From the NCBI GenBank assembly GCA_032988165.1, contig JANTQF010000024.1, forward strand, positions 124,001 to 188,000: DNA of 64,000 nt, written 5' to 3'. The notes beneath the pieces are model-generated. The model was given only the letters and a program-made list of their open reading frames with translations. It was not told where the DNA came from and did no database searches. Below, one piece after another: positions 49,053 through 61,338 of the stretch (positions within the stretch are counted from its first letter, which is position 1; every line of letters begins with the position of its first letter). The position numbers and the translations under genes are program-made. The stretch is from Emmonsiellopsis sp. PD_33 (lineage: Eukaryota; Ascomycota; Eurotiomycetes; Onygenales; Ajellomycetaceae).

Positions 49053-50000
49053 TTTGCAGGAAGGTGGTAAGGAAAATTGTAGATATAGTGCTGTCATGAG
49101 TTGTATAAGTTAATTTGAAGGCAAGGCTAAGATATCTGTGATGATGGTAAGAGAGAAGTGAAGGAGAATATAGGGTAGAATATGCTCTTATGATTTTTCA
49201 AATGTGAGGTGCAAAAGGCAGCTACAGCCAGCAAAATAAGAGAGCAAGATAGGCATACCACTATAAATGAAAGAAATAAAGAAAATTGTGAAGAAATGTG
49301 AAAGCACATCTGGATTCTAGTATACCACTCATGTCAGCATTTAAACCACAAAGAGACAACTAATAAAGGAAATAAACTAATGAGTAAATACAGTCAAACA
49401 AAGGAAATAAAGAAAAATAAATGAAATAAGGAAATAAATATAGTAGTCAGATAATAACTGTAAAACTTTTATCATGAGAAATCAGAGACTATAAAGCATT
49501 CTCTCCTTCACTCACATCTTCTTTTCCCTCATCATTATCCTCTACTAGATCTATATTATCCAACACTGCTAGTATTTGATCATCATGAAGGTAAAATTTC
49601 TTTATCTAGTTATCTATAGTGGTGTTGCAGAATGGTGTGCCATCTAGTTCTTTAAGACAGTAAGTGCCTTTCTCATGGTTTACTTCTCATACATGATATG
49701 AATCTAATCATCAGAAGTTAAGTTTAATGGAATAAGATGTTTCTATTTTAATATCATGCAGAAGGATAAGATCTCCCACCTGAACTGAATTGCACACTAA
49801 TTACTTGATTTCATCAAATAGATTCTAATTTTTCTCTTATGTGCACTGCAGGTGAAAGGCTACCTCCTCTAGGTCCTCATTCTGTCTCTCCAACTGTTGA
49901 ATCTGCATGTATATCAAGTTGGCATGAGAGCAAATAATATGCTATGAAAGTATTTACCATGTTAGTACCTCAAGCTCAACAAGAAGGATAGCATCATAGC

Positions 50001-52211
50001 TATATTGCAGATGAAATAGTGTCTCACCTGTTAACTATCAAATGGAGATATAATCCACCCACAGTGCTGAGTAGAAATGATTAACTTAATTCCTCCTATT
50101 TACAGCAAGCTTTGCCAGCACATCTGAAATAGAGTAGTGGCTACATTTAACTATGCCATTCACTTTCACATTGTACAGCAAAATCATTATTTGCCTGACA
50201 TGATACTTAATGGTAAGAATTCTGATTCACTTCTAATTTTCTAACTCATCATTATAAACCATCTCTCAGAAATAGCCATGCCAGCATATAATATTCTTAT
50301 AAATAAATTGCACTACATGTTCAGCCTTAGCATGCATAAGGGGCTGGCCTTCAACTCAGCCAGTGAGGTCATTCTGAGTAATAATTGCACATGATTTCCC
50401 CTGGTTCTTTGGAAACTTGATGATATTAATACACCACTTATCCTACAGATAGTTACAGTGAGTTGGATACAGTAATTCCTTAAGGTGATTACTTTCCTAA
50501 AATTGACACTTGTAGCATCTCTTACAGTATGCCTTGACCTCACTGAATAAGCCTTCCTACTAATATTACTGAGAGACCTTGTGGTTGATTGCCTTGTGAC
50601 CTTTATAACCAGACTTATCATGCATTTGAGCAATGATTTCCTTCTGTTCATCCTAATCATCTACCACATATCTTAGTGGAATTTCTTTGCCTGACTGGTG
50701 AAATAGATGTTGCCCATGCATCATATAGTTCAGTGCATATTTATACTATTTTGGGAAAATCTTGTGAGAGATATCATCAGGCTGCTTCAGGATGGTAAGG
50801 TATCTGGCAATTAATTTACTGTGGTTAGAATAGGAGGGTAAAAGAATATGAGATTCTTTGCTGTTAGCATCATCAGGAACTTTAAAGTTAGAGATAGTAG
50901 TAGAAGCCATACTAATATAATTGAGTTCTGCCTCAATAAATTCATTAATGTTCTGATCCTCAGGTATCTTACCATCAGCAGGCAGCTATCAAGAAAGGCT
51001 ATTAGTAGTGCTATGAATTTACCCAGAAACATGACAAACATTAAAATTGAACATTCAAATCCAGGCAAGCCAGTTGATTACTAGAGTGCCAGGAAGATCA
51101 GTGGCCATCTGGTTGAGTTGAGCAGCCAAGATTTTCATGTCAGTTTTGAGAATGAAGTGAACACCATACAGGTAATATTAGTATTTCTTCAACATTTTGA
51201 GGATGACTTAGCATTCTTGTTTTCCTGTGTCATACTTTACTTTCACTGAACTCTAAATCCTACTCTCATATCAGCAGGGATGAAGCTTTCTGTTCCCAAC
51301 ATCCTGCTGACTCAGTGTTCCTCCCTAGTTATATTTACTGGTATTAGTTGTAATCATAATATCTCTAGCACTTTCAGAATAATCAATGCAGCACAGAGCA
51401 GGAGCAGTTATCAGTGCCATCTTCAGGACTAACATGGCATTTAATTGTTTAGGTCCTCAGATGAAAAAGGTGTTTTTCTTGAACAGCACATAGATTGGGT
51501 TGGAAATGAGGGTAAAGTTTGAAATCTAGATGTAATAATACACATAAATGCTGATGAAGGCACAAGCCCTAGTGATCTCAGTTGGTTTAGACCACTCAAT
51601 GATTTTAATAATTTTAGTGGCCTCAGAATAGCACTCATCAGCATTGATGATGTATCTAACAAGAATCATACTGGAGCAGCTGAACTCAGATTTTGCAATC
51701 TGGATGTATATATTTGAGAGCTTGATGCTAATCAGGGTCTGATTCAGATTTTAAAGATGCTTCAAAATAAACTAATGAATTCCTGATATGACCTCTTTGT
51801 TGTTGTACTGAAATTATAGACCCTTTACTCTAACATTATTTATGAAATTATCTGTCTGGTGGGGAATGTTTGAACAGAGAATGCAAGCCATGACTTGGCA
51901 GAAGATGGCAATAGAATTTGTGGCACCCTACAGTAATATTATCTGGTGAAAAAGGCCAATCAGAATTTAGAAGGCAGTTATATCCTGGCTATTCTCATGT
52001 AAAGTGATCTAGTTGTATCTGGAAAAGAAATTCATCATGCTGATGATGACTTGCCCAGCAAAATCTTCTGTAAAAGTATTAGCACTGGGAGGGATATAGG
52101 CATCTCAAACTGTAATAGCATTCATATCCATGCAGGCATTAATGATTTGGTATTTCCCAGATTCCTTCTTCTTGATGAGGAACCATTTATTCTGATATAA
52201 ACTATAATAAT
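50001..52211 (-). pseudogene. Gypsy unit B: reverse transcriptase, RNase H, integrase
   Basis: Counterpart of 38950-41160 at the constant 11,051-bp offset, with the same block order and no length change. Stops differ in position from unit A, showing that mutation continued after duplication. The integrase part is recognisable at 50313-50660. Confidence 0.82.
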
Positions 52212-54049
52212 ATTTAAAGATACTGAAATTAACTTACTTATAAAGTATATCTATGACCATCAGCAGCAATTTTTGAGGAATAGGAAACCCAGAGGCCTGC
52301 CATGCTTCATACTCAACAGTATGAATTTTAATTGATGAAGAGACTTCCTCAGCTAATTTTCTACAATTACTGAAGCTTCATACTAATACTTTCTCCTGCC
52401 TGAGTAAGATCTCAATCAGCAGCTTGTATTCTTAGGGTGTTAAAATAGATCTGATTCAAAGCTTTTCTATCCTGTTTGATGTGAGATGAGAGCTGCACTG
52501 GCAATCTGAGAAATGAGGTGTAATTAGATGATTATAAGATGAAGGTGGATTCTTTACAGGTTTGATGTTGTTTTAATATTATTTCTGATGAATCTCTCTT
52601 CATTAATCTGTCTTATCAGGCATCCCTCCATCTGTTACTAGTATATTGAGAGGCTGAATCTTATCTGCTTTTTACTTGTACAGTGTGGCAACAATTGGGT
52701 GATGAGATTGAGGAGAAGGCTCAGTGGAATCATAGAGAGGAAGGTTGTACAGTTGAATACTATGAACTCAATGAATTTTAGAGATAGAGTGTTGTAAGAA
52801 AGGAAATGTAGCATGTGAGGATGACTGAAAGTATTATTATAGAATGATAGAAATGTATGGTAGAGATTTCTAGGGCAATTAAATAGTGACCTCTGATTGG
52901 CTGGAGGTATTTATTGACTCTGGGCTGGGAAATTATAATTAACTGAATTTCCTCTCATTACTCTTATGTAGTAGAATTTCTACCCTGCTATCTATCATAC
53001 TAATGCTGCTGACTCTAACTTCATCTCTTTACCTATCACTACTATCATGAAGATCAGTTGGACTCAGCACTTCTAGTTTAAAGACTGATGCTTATCATAA
53101 AGATTATCCAGCTGTCTATTATTATAATCTTCTGAAGAATAGCTAAGGAAAGACATCTGATTAGTCTCATCATTCAGATTGAAAACTGTGACAGTAATGT
53201 CACCTACATTATCTGTCTGTCACACTAACTGAGTCACATTTTCATAGGGATGGCCTAGAATGCACTCATGGGAACCATACTCTAGAATGAAGAAGATTTA
53301 AGGTATAGATATAGATCCAATATGAACTGAGACATTCTTATAGATTTCAATGATACTACTGTGCTAATCATCAGTGCTGAGAATTGACTTGAGAGTATCT
53401 TTCTGAATAATCAGGCTGAGACTCAAGGTAGTGCTTTTCATCATGCAGTTGATCTCTACTTCTCTATTAAATATAGCTTTAGTCTGACCCTTTCTAATAC
53501 CAACAGAAAACTTGATATGGCTGATGGACATCAGGTTCCATTGAGGATCATATTCTAAGACATGATAGAAGAGCTGAATAAAGGAGACTCTGATAGACTC
53601 TTTCTCAATTATATATTGCTGAACTTCAGCTGGAAGATTCTAAAAGAATATCTGCTGTAGCTGAGTAAAGTAGGTTATAATATTCTTAAGCTGAATTTCT
53701 GTGATCTCTTGACACATAATTTTCTTAAAGATGGTCTGGGTTGTAGTGGTACAATTCTCCTTATCTTTCATTTCAATAGAGAGCTTGGGTCCTTTAGGTT
53801 TTCTGGAATAGTAGAGAATAGTTTTTTTTTAGATCTTGAGTGCTTCAGCTATCTCAGCATCAGATATAGCTTCATTAATTAGCTGAGTTAGCATTTCTTC
53901 CTGTAGCTGGCCATTATGAAGGGTTTATAAATCATTAGGATCAGGTAAAGGTGAGATAATATTCTCAGCAAATAAAATAGATTTTTAGGAGCCATCTGAA
54001 TAGTAACCAGCCCTTCAAGAGTAGGTGGAAGGTAGGGCTTTCTCCTTTT

Positions 54050-55510
54050 CAATTTAGCTAGAGAGTATAGATCAATTCTTATCAGTAGCTGACTCTTTAC
54101 CTTTACTATTTCTAGTAACTACCTGAGTAGCCATCATACTAGTAGCCTCTTCTACCTTGCTATCTGAGTTGCTCTCTTCTGTGCCACTCTCAAATCCAAC
54201 ATCACATATGCTGATAAAATTGACTGCTAGTAATGAACTGCTATCAGAGGAAACAAGGATACTATCATTATTGTGGAGTTTTACTACTGATGGGATGATG
54301 GGAGGCATGAATCTCTACTTAAGGGCATGCTTGATGATGATAATGTGTGGTTCATACTGATTTATATTGATCTTTGGGCTGTGCTGCATCACATGTCTGT
54401 CAAAGTATTTACTCATTCTATTTCAATGGATCTTTCCTTAATTAATTAGCTTATCAATTCAGAGGCACTAAGGGAGCATATGAGATGAGTTGCTACAGTC
54501 CTAATAAGTGTGAGGAGAGTAATCATATTGTGACATACTTCTAGACCTAGGTTGATATGAACTACCAGGGCCATACTATATCTCATAATAGGAAATGTTT
54601 GTGAGATTTTGAGCAGGATTAATAAATCCCTGATTGGTGAGGATGTGTGGCACCACAGCTGATTATTGCATATTCTCCTGCTATTAGAAACCTATAATGG
54701 CCAGTGACAGTACATCCATCCAGTTGATAAGAGATTTAAGCAAGCTGTCATTCAAATTTCTTGGAGCTAAATCAGAAGAAGCAGGTAGTGCAGAGGGGGC
54801 CACTTGAGGTCTCAGTACAGCTAGAATAGGTAGATTAAAAATAGGTTGAGTAGGAGATAGCTGAGTGAGTAATATCATATGAGAACTCAGATTAGATGTG
54901 ATTATCTAGACTATCTTTTTCTTAACTTTCTGAGATTCAGCTGTGGCTTCACAAACCTTTAAAATCTTCCACTCAGATGGATTGTTTTGATCAAACCTAG
55001 CCTTATAAAAAGTCTTCTTACAAACCCCATTAGGCAGGCCTCATAAGAACAACTAGCAGGCAAGAGATTCCTGAATTTCATTTTAGCTAATTAGTGACTC
55101 AGTGATAGCATAGAATTAGTGGCAGAAAGTAAGAATATCTCAGCTGAAAGATTATTTGAAACTAGACAGAGCATTTAGATAGATTTGATTGTACATCTAC
55201 TAATAAGCATCATCTTGCTAGAACTCTGACATCAACCTTACTTTGACTTTAGTTCAGGTTTGCAGGTCCTTCATCAACCAATCCACATGGTCTTGTAGTT
55301 TCATAGAGTAATAGTTGTGTAACACTATTAAGGCTTTATTTTTAGAAATATGGTGCAGCTTCAGCACAACATCAAACTGGTTGATGAACTAAGTGACATC
55401 CTTCCCATCAAAAGAGGGGACTCTGAGGGATCTAGAAACCAGTATAGATATGACAAGCTACTGATAAATCATTTTACTTTCAGGAGGCAAGGCACTGCTA
55501 GGTGTAGGCA
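54050..55510 (-). pseudogene. Gypsy unit B: gag
   Basis: Counterpart of the unit A gag at the fixed offset. Fragments at 54072-54308 and 54684-54878 align with those of unit A and carry transition differences. Confidence 0.68.
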
Positions 55511-56074
55511 GGCCTAATGAGGAATTGGTAGAGTCAGACATTTTCTTACTGTTAATCTTAATTTTTAGTGGCAGAGCTGGTGCTTTTCCTGACTGAGTTT
55601 AATAATGTGTGATGAAGTCTAACTAAGCATACTTAGGAGGTATATATTGATAGAGAAATGAATAGATAAGTAGCTTTCATTTGCAAATGAGAAATAGGTT
55701 GATAATGATGGTAATATCTGTGTCTTTTTGTGAGTAAAGATTTAGGAACTCAAGGAAGAGAAGGAACTGCAAGATCTGCTGCAGATTTTTCTTCTCACTA
55801 GAGTCTACATTTATTGAGGAGTGGCTTGATGGATTCAATAGTTCAGTAGGTCCATTCTTTGAAGTTTTCTTCTAATAGTATTACTATTGATGTAGCTGCA
55901 AGGCTGCAGGCCTACTCCAATCAAATAGATCTATTATAAATTGAAATAAGAGAATTGCATTGAGCAATACACTCAACAAAAGAAAAGGGAAAAGAGGAAA
56001 GAAGCTTAGCATAGTCATCTATATCAACACTACCATCTATTCATTCATTCATGATTTCCAATTGTGTGCACCAA

Positions 56075-56394
56075 TGAAGCAGGAACAGAATGTGCATGTC
56101 AGGCAGCACTGAACAGGACAGCAGCAAACACAAGAAAAGAATTGATATCAATGTTGAAGTAGAGGAATGTATTAGCAATCTATAGTATAAAATAACATAG
56201 TAATAGAATGATAAGGTAACACACAAAAGAAACAAAAGATCTATCTCAAAGAAGTATATACATGCATGAGAAAAATTATGAACAAATAGATGAAGTCTTG
56301 CAATGAAAGGGAAATATCTATCTTCATAACTATGCTTGATAGTAAAAAGCCTCAGTAAAAAATTGATTCAATCTAACAGTGGATTCCTACTACA
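56075..56394 (-). repeat. Gypsy LTR 3 (5' LTR of unit B)
   Basis: 320 bp, plus-strand ends TGAAGCAGG...CTACTACA, followed by ATATC and the resumed Copia sequence. Confidence 0.88.
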
Positions 56395-56699
56395 ATATCT
56401 ACTGACCACATAATCTCAGGATGTCAGATTTAAAAAATCAACCCAGAGCAAATCAGCTATATCACTGCACTTGATCATATAGATTAGTCATCAGAATTCT
56501 ACAAAATATTTACTATAGCCCATATAGATGAACCTCTATCTTACTCTCTTCATTATAATAATCTACCTCCTCTGCCTCATGGTTGAAAGGAGGCCTTACA
56601 TCACAAATTCAAGAATGAATGATTACATACTACTCAGATCAAATATAAAGCTCTATAAGAAAAGAAGTGCTGAAGGTACATTTTAGAATATAAAGTAAA

Positions 56700-58130
56700 A
56701 TAAAAATCTCTACCTCTTATGTGGGTTTTTACATATAAATTCAATATAGATAGAATTCTTCTCAAATTTAAAACTTATATCATTATTCACAGAGATCTTT
56801 GAAAAAATGAAAAAGTAGAGACTAAATCTATAATCCTTACATTGAAAGTTTTTTACCTTATTATAGTTATTACAGCTGCATTTAATTTAGAGACTTATTA
56901 ATATGATATAGTAAACATTTTTCTCAATGCCATTCTCATTAATGAGGTCTACATTAAATCATCCTCTAGTTATAAATTTTCTAGATACATGTTGCTCCTC
57001 CTCAGGGCTCTATATAGCCTTCTCAAATCTCCCTTATATTGGAATGACAAATTAAAAGTAATGTTATTAAAACTTGACCTGATGCAAGTCCCTAAAGAGC
57101 TCTGTCTTTTTATAGGGCTAGAACTTATAATCTTCTTCTATATTGATAATATCATTATTATTTACTATTAATATTATAAAATAGTATTCATTAATTTTGC
57201 AGCCCAGTTAATGAACACCTACAAACTCCATAATATGAGAGAAGTGAAGTAGTTTTTAGGAATTTAAGTTCTTTATGATTGCACAGCCCAAAAACTTTGA
57301 TTGTGTCAGGACAGTTATATAGCTAAAATAGTGGTAAAATTCAGGGTTAAATGTCATAAACCCTATTACATACTTATACCCACTCAACTAGTATATCCTT
57401 ACTTAGGTTTTTCATCCTCTTAGAAGATTCATAACTTTTAGTATCATATCAGCTCTATTATCTACCTTTCCATAGGAACTCAGTCTGATCTTATCTTTAC
57501 CACAAGGGTTCTTATCAATTATATAGTCTGCCTATCTCTATAGCATGACAACCTTATACATTGCATCATTGCTTATAGATATCAAACTCAAAATCTTACT
57601 ATTAAATATAGTATTTTAATCTCTAAAGACATCAGCCCAGTATTCTATATCTATATAGATGCTATATTTATAGATGATACAACTACCTATTAAAGTACAC
57701 AAAATATAATATTTACCCTTTTCAGAGATATAATTAATTAGAAGTTCATTAAACAACAGACTGTAAGTACATCTTCTACTGAGTCAGAACTTTTAGCCCT
57801 ATTTACCACTGCAAGAGAGGCCTACTAGTAGAGACATCTCTTTAAATAAATTGATTTTGATTCAGAATGTGTATTGATTATACAGAATGATAACACCCAG
57901 ATAATATATCTTTTTAAGGAAAAAGCTCTCTAGATCCTTATAAAACTCTACTATATCAATATTTATGATTACTGGCTTCATCAAGAAGTCCAACAAGGTC
58001 AAGTATCTATTAAATGAATAGGTATAAAAAAAATATCAGCAGATAACTTCATTAAATCCCTTCCTTATGTCACTCACAAGGAATTCTGCCATCTCATTAA
58101 TCTTATTAATATAAGTGCAAAATTAAGGTA
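56700..58130 (+). pseudogene. Copia reverse transcriptase and RNase H remnant
   Basis: Plus-strand blocks in order: FLNAILINEVYI near 56920, LRALYSLLKSPLYWNDKLK near 57000, FYIDNIIIIYY (catalytic DD region changed to DN) near 57140, a TQSDLIFTTRVLINY-type block near 57480, and STESELLALFTTAREA (RNase H) near 57780. These are standard Copia pol motifs with many stops. The piece completes the element that begins at 30644. Confidence 0.85.
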
Positions 58131-58238
58131 GTTCTTCACCATTGAATTACCTTCACTCCACTCTATGATACATCAAATTGAGGTAGTTCTTTACCATTGA
58201 ATTACCTTTACTCCACTTGGAAATCCACTGAGGAGATA

Positions 58239-58528
58239 TGTGAGAAGTAGTATAGTATGTGCCCTAAGTGCCTGCAGAGTAGATTCTTTATTTTTCAGTC
58301 ATTTAGTTCTGCATCAATAGTCTTTTCATTGTTTCCTTCTTAATAGTGATAATAACTGATTGTCCCTATTATTTTCTACACCTATTTTGTATGGTATCTT
58401 AGATTTTCATTATCTCAGGCAATCATGTGTCAGTAGCTATAAATAGTGGTGAAATCTGCTAACTTAGATAAAGGAATCAATCATCTTTCTCCTCATGGAT
58501 ATCTCTAACTATGTTCAACCCTCTTATA
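58239..58528 (+). repeat. Copia 3' LTR
   Basis: 290 bp, begins TGTGAGAAG, ends CTCTTATA, preceded by a purine tract (CTGAGGAGATA). Followed by TAATC, the partner of the CAATC before the 5' LTR. Confidence 0.88.
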
Positions 58529-59230
58529 TAATCTCCCATCTTTTCGAATTTTAACAGAGGTTCAATTAACTATCAGTGCCCAAGATGTTTCAGTTGAGAT
58601 TTTATTCAGCTAGTGTCTTGCAGATTTACTCTGCAATAATCCCCCTGGAATGGTTGTTACTGTACCTGTCATTCCAGGTCTTTGTGAAGTGAGATCAAAG
58701 TCAGCCACTCTGTATCAATCCATTATGATGGAGGATTCGCCTTTATCTTTTCCACTGGGTTATTTTTATGATGTTTTATTCTGCTATGTCTCATTTCACT
58801 AGGCGTTGACTTGCCTCAGAAAGTGAAGTGGACAGAGATCAAAGAGAACATAGATGGGAATAGACATGGGAGAAGTCAGACATAACAAGGATGAATATCA
58901 AGGAGATAGGAACATTCCAAAAGGAACAGCAATAACACCGCTGTTGCCTGCATAATCAATTGACTTCATACAACACACCAGGGTTTCCTTCGCCTATTTA
59001 TATTTCGATCTCTCCCCACCAACACCCTCATCCAGACTGACCTGGATTCTGGCAACTACTCTTCCGTTGCATACCGGTTTTCTCCCCCTTGCTCAAGACA
59101 CGCAAATCGTCCTTTACTGCTACTCCTCATATCCTTCGCTCGTTCCACGTTGCTGGTCTCCTTGGCTGTTTCCAACGCATCAGTGCCTTGTTGATTCCCG
59201 AAGCCTACTCGAACTACCCAGCTCCAAGAA
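58529..59230. other. Flank of Copia and 5' region of the BTB gene
   Basis: CpG reappears at 58545, 17 bp beyond the LTR end. The rest is non-coding; 59000-59230 is pyrimidine-rich and is probably the promoter and 5' UTR of the BTB gene. Confidence 0.5.
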
Positions 59231-60620
59231 ATGGTATGCCCATCTGTAGTTGTTTAAGGCAAAGGTCCCTATCACCGTTAACATATAATTTACTGATTGG
59301 TTGTTGCTTCGTTTATACAGAGTCTCTACTTTGACCCCGCCGTCACCAACGCCGGCCTAATTCTCCTTGCCATCCCCGGCGACTTGGCTCTGGAATTTTG
59401 GAGCATGAGGTTGAACGGGAATATGGAGTCGACCCCGAGACTAGGCGTCCCATTGTGAGGACTACATCAACAGTGGTCAAAACTGGATTGATTCGCGTTG
59501 AAAAAGCAAAGCTTATCGAGCACAGTGACTACTTCCGCAAAATGTTTTCCTCCAATTCTGATTGGCAAGAGAGAAGCCAAGATCAGATCACGTTAAAAGA
59601 AGACAGTGTGACAAGCATGGAGGTGTGGCTTCGGGCTTTTCATGCACAATTACCCGCTATGTCTTTGGACACCGTGACGATTTCTGACCTCTGGAAAGTC
59701 ATCATGACTGGTGAAAAATATGTCTTCGATCGAAAGATGTTGTCCGGCTGGTTTCGAAGCTGGTGGGCTATGAAGTCCAAGTATATCCTTGATGATATCA
59801 AGGAATGTCGCATGGCACTTTTCCCTGCGTATTGCTTCAATCACGCATCGGCATTTCAGGCCCTGACGGAGACATTGGCATACCAAGCCGGCGGCCACAT
59901 CACGGAATGCAATCCAACCTCGCTGCACCAGATGCATCTACCATCCCGCGTGATCCGTAAGTTATATCTTTTACCTCTCCCGAACACTGTCAAATGACAA
60001 CAACTCATTCAGAGATGCAGCGTTCTAACATTCATCTAGAACAGCTGAATGCCGCAAAAGGACGCCTACGAAACATCTTCCACCGGGAACTCTTCAGCGA
60101 GCTTCAGAGTATTGTTGGATCGGCAGAATGCTCCTGCAAAGAAGAGACGGTTTTCGACTATTTGCGCGAGCTCCAAAGGATCAAAGTTTGGCCAATGGAG
60201 GTAAATTTCCGCCAAAAGAGTATTTGCGATATGCTCGGACGTTTGCAGATGTTCAACGCCGCGAACATGCGGTGTAACAGATCCGTGCCCGCCGCCGCCG
60301 CGGGAAGTGATGCAGAGGGAACCGTTAATACGCCTAGAGCACGTCGGCCTTGCGTAGAATGTGGCCGGGACTGGCGGGCGATAGTGAGCAAGGCGGATAC
60401 CGTTACCAGGAACTATTTTGATGGTCTATGCCTTGACTGTATGAACGAGACGAAGAACCTTCGACTTCAGGGCGACGAAGACGATGACTACTGGAGCCAC
60501 AACTCCCGCCGCGAGACTTACGATGACCAGTGCCGCATAAAACACGGACAGCCAACCTGGTACTTTTCTTTTATGGGGCGCAGTGAGAAACGAGGCCAGT
60601 TCGAAGTGACGCCTGAGTAG
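59231..60620 (+). CDS. Fungal BTB/POZ-domain protein, with an apparent frame break
   Basis: Proposed parts: ATG at 59231-59233 (last codon of exon 1), 59321-59956 and 60013-60620; introns GTATGC...CAG (87 nt) and GTAAGT...CAG (56 nt). The BTB fold covers the stretch with HSDYFRKMFSSNSDW and is followed by the fungal-specific C-terminal region: RVIQMQRSNIHLEQLN, CSCKEETVFDYLRELQ, two Cys pairs (CVEC, CLDC) and GQPTWYFSFMGR. BTB proteins of this group are common in Eurotiomycetes; their role (protein-protein interaction, possibly cullin-3 ligase adaptors) is mostly unknown. Oddity: the start frame (SLYFDPAVTNAGLILLAIPG) and the BTB frame do not match; the change falls near 59395. Either a frameshift makes it a pseudogene, or an unusual intron (59342-59403, GTCACC...GAG) restores the frame. 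Confidence 0.65.
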
Positions 60621-61338
60621 TTTGGTTTTTTTTCCTTTCCTTTTCTTTTCTGGTTTACTCCTGTGTGAAATGGCCTGGTTGAACGTGTTTTTGGCTTTCT
60701 GATTTTTCTGATCTTGTGGCGTTCTTTTCTTTCCCCCAACGTGCTCGCTCAGTTACATTTGTCCTTTAATAAAAGAAGGTTTCTCAATTTGCGAAAGGGG
60801 TTCGATCTCACTGCATCAGCAACCAATTGCCTCCCAGTGTTTATCTTACATGTCTAGGGATTTCTAGGACCCATGTGCAAGTTCTTGAAGATTAAAGTGA
60901 ATACGAAAATATCCTAGTTTTCCCCTGGAGCAAATAATGTTACTTTACCCTTCTTATTTACTCTCTAGGGGGAAATCAGGATGTACATCCAGCAATTCTC
61001 ATCCTGCCAAAGGCCCAACATAGAAGTGATTTTCTTGCCATTTGATTCGAAAACTCATTTTACACGGGAGCAAATCAAAATTCATTACATCTTTAGAAAA
61101 ATCTAGGGAATCTTGGACACAACTTCCATCATGATGACGACATGCATGACATTATACCCCGGAGTAGCAATATTTTCGCCACGCCATATCCTCATCTTTT
61201 GTTCGCGCACGACGTCGAATGGAATGCTAGTTTAAGTTGTATTTTTACTACTATATGATAGTTCAAAGGCTCTGAATTAAATAGCACCTCTATTGCTTCA
61301 AAGATAGTCTGAGAAAACGATCCCGATCCCAACCCAAA
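60621..61338. other. Intergenic between BTB and hemerythrin genes
   Basis: A T/C-rich 3' region follows the BTB stop (60625-60660). No gene, RNA or repeat seen. Confidence 0.45.

Larger units (their letters stand above)
33973..56394 (-). mobile_element. Head-to-tail dimer of a Ty3/Gypsy retrotransposon (three LTRs)
   Basis: LTR, internal, LTR, internal, LTR, with LTRs at 33973-34292, 45024-45343 and 56075-56394, each exactly 320 bp and exactly 11,051 bp apart. The coding strand is minus: a purine-rich tract lies just before the 3' LTR, and gag, protease, RT, RNase H and integrase read in that order toward lower coordinates. RT-RNase H before integrase is Gypsy order. The insert splits the Copia element; ATAT immediately flanks both outer ends as a possible short target duplication. 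The copies differ by transitions only where I compared them. Confidence 0.88.
30644..58528 (+). mobile_element. Ty1/Copia LTR retrotransposon, interrupted by a Gypsy dimer
   Basis: Two 290-bp LTRs (30644-30933 and 58239-58528) bound 27.9 kb. Removing the insert at 33973-56394 leaves about 5.46 kb, the normal size for Copia. The order is gag, protease, integrase (left part), then reverse transcriptase and RNase H (right part); integrase before RT is diagnostic of Copia. The 5 bp before the element, CAATC, and after it, TAATC, form a target-site duplication with one C/T change. All coding parts are broken by many stops, and CpG is nearly absent. Dead element. Confidence 0.88.

Noticed and set aside
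33973..56394. Tandem 11-kb duplication of host genes
   Set aside because: LTRs, polypurine tract and pol motifs show it is a retrotransposon dimer.
60790..60815. GGTTCGATCTC as a tRNA T-loop
   Set aside because: No acceptor, D or anticodon arms can be placed upstream.
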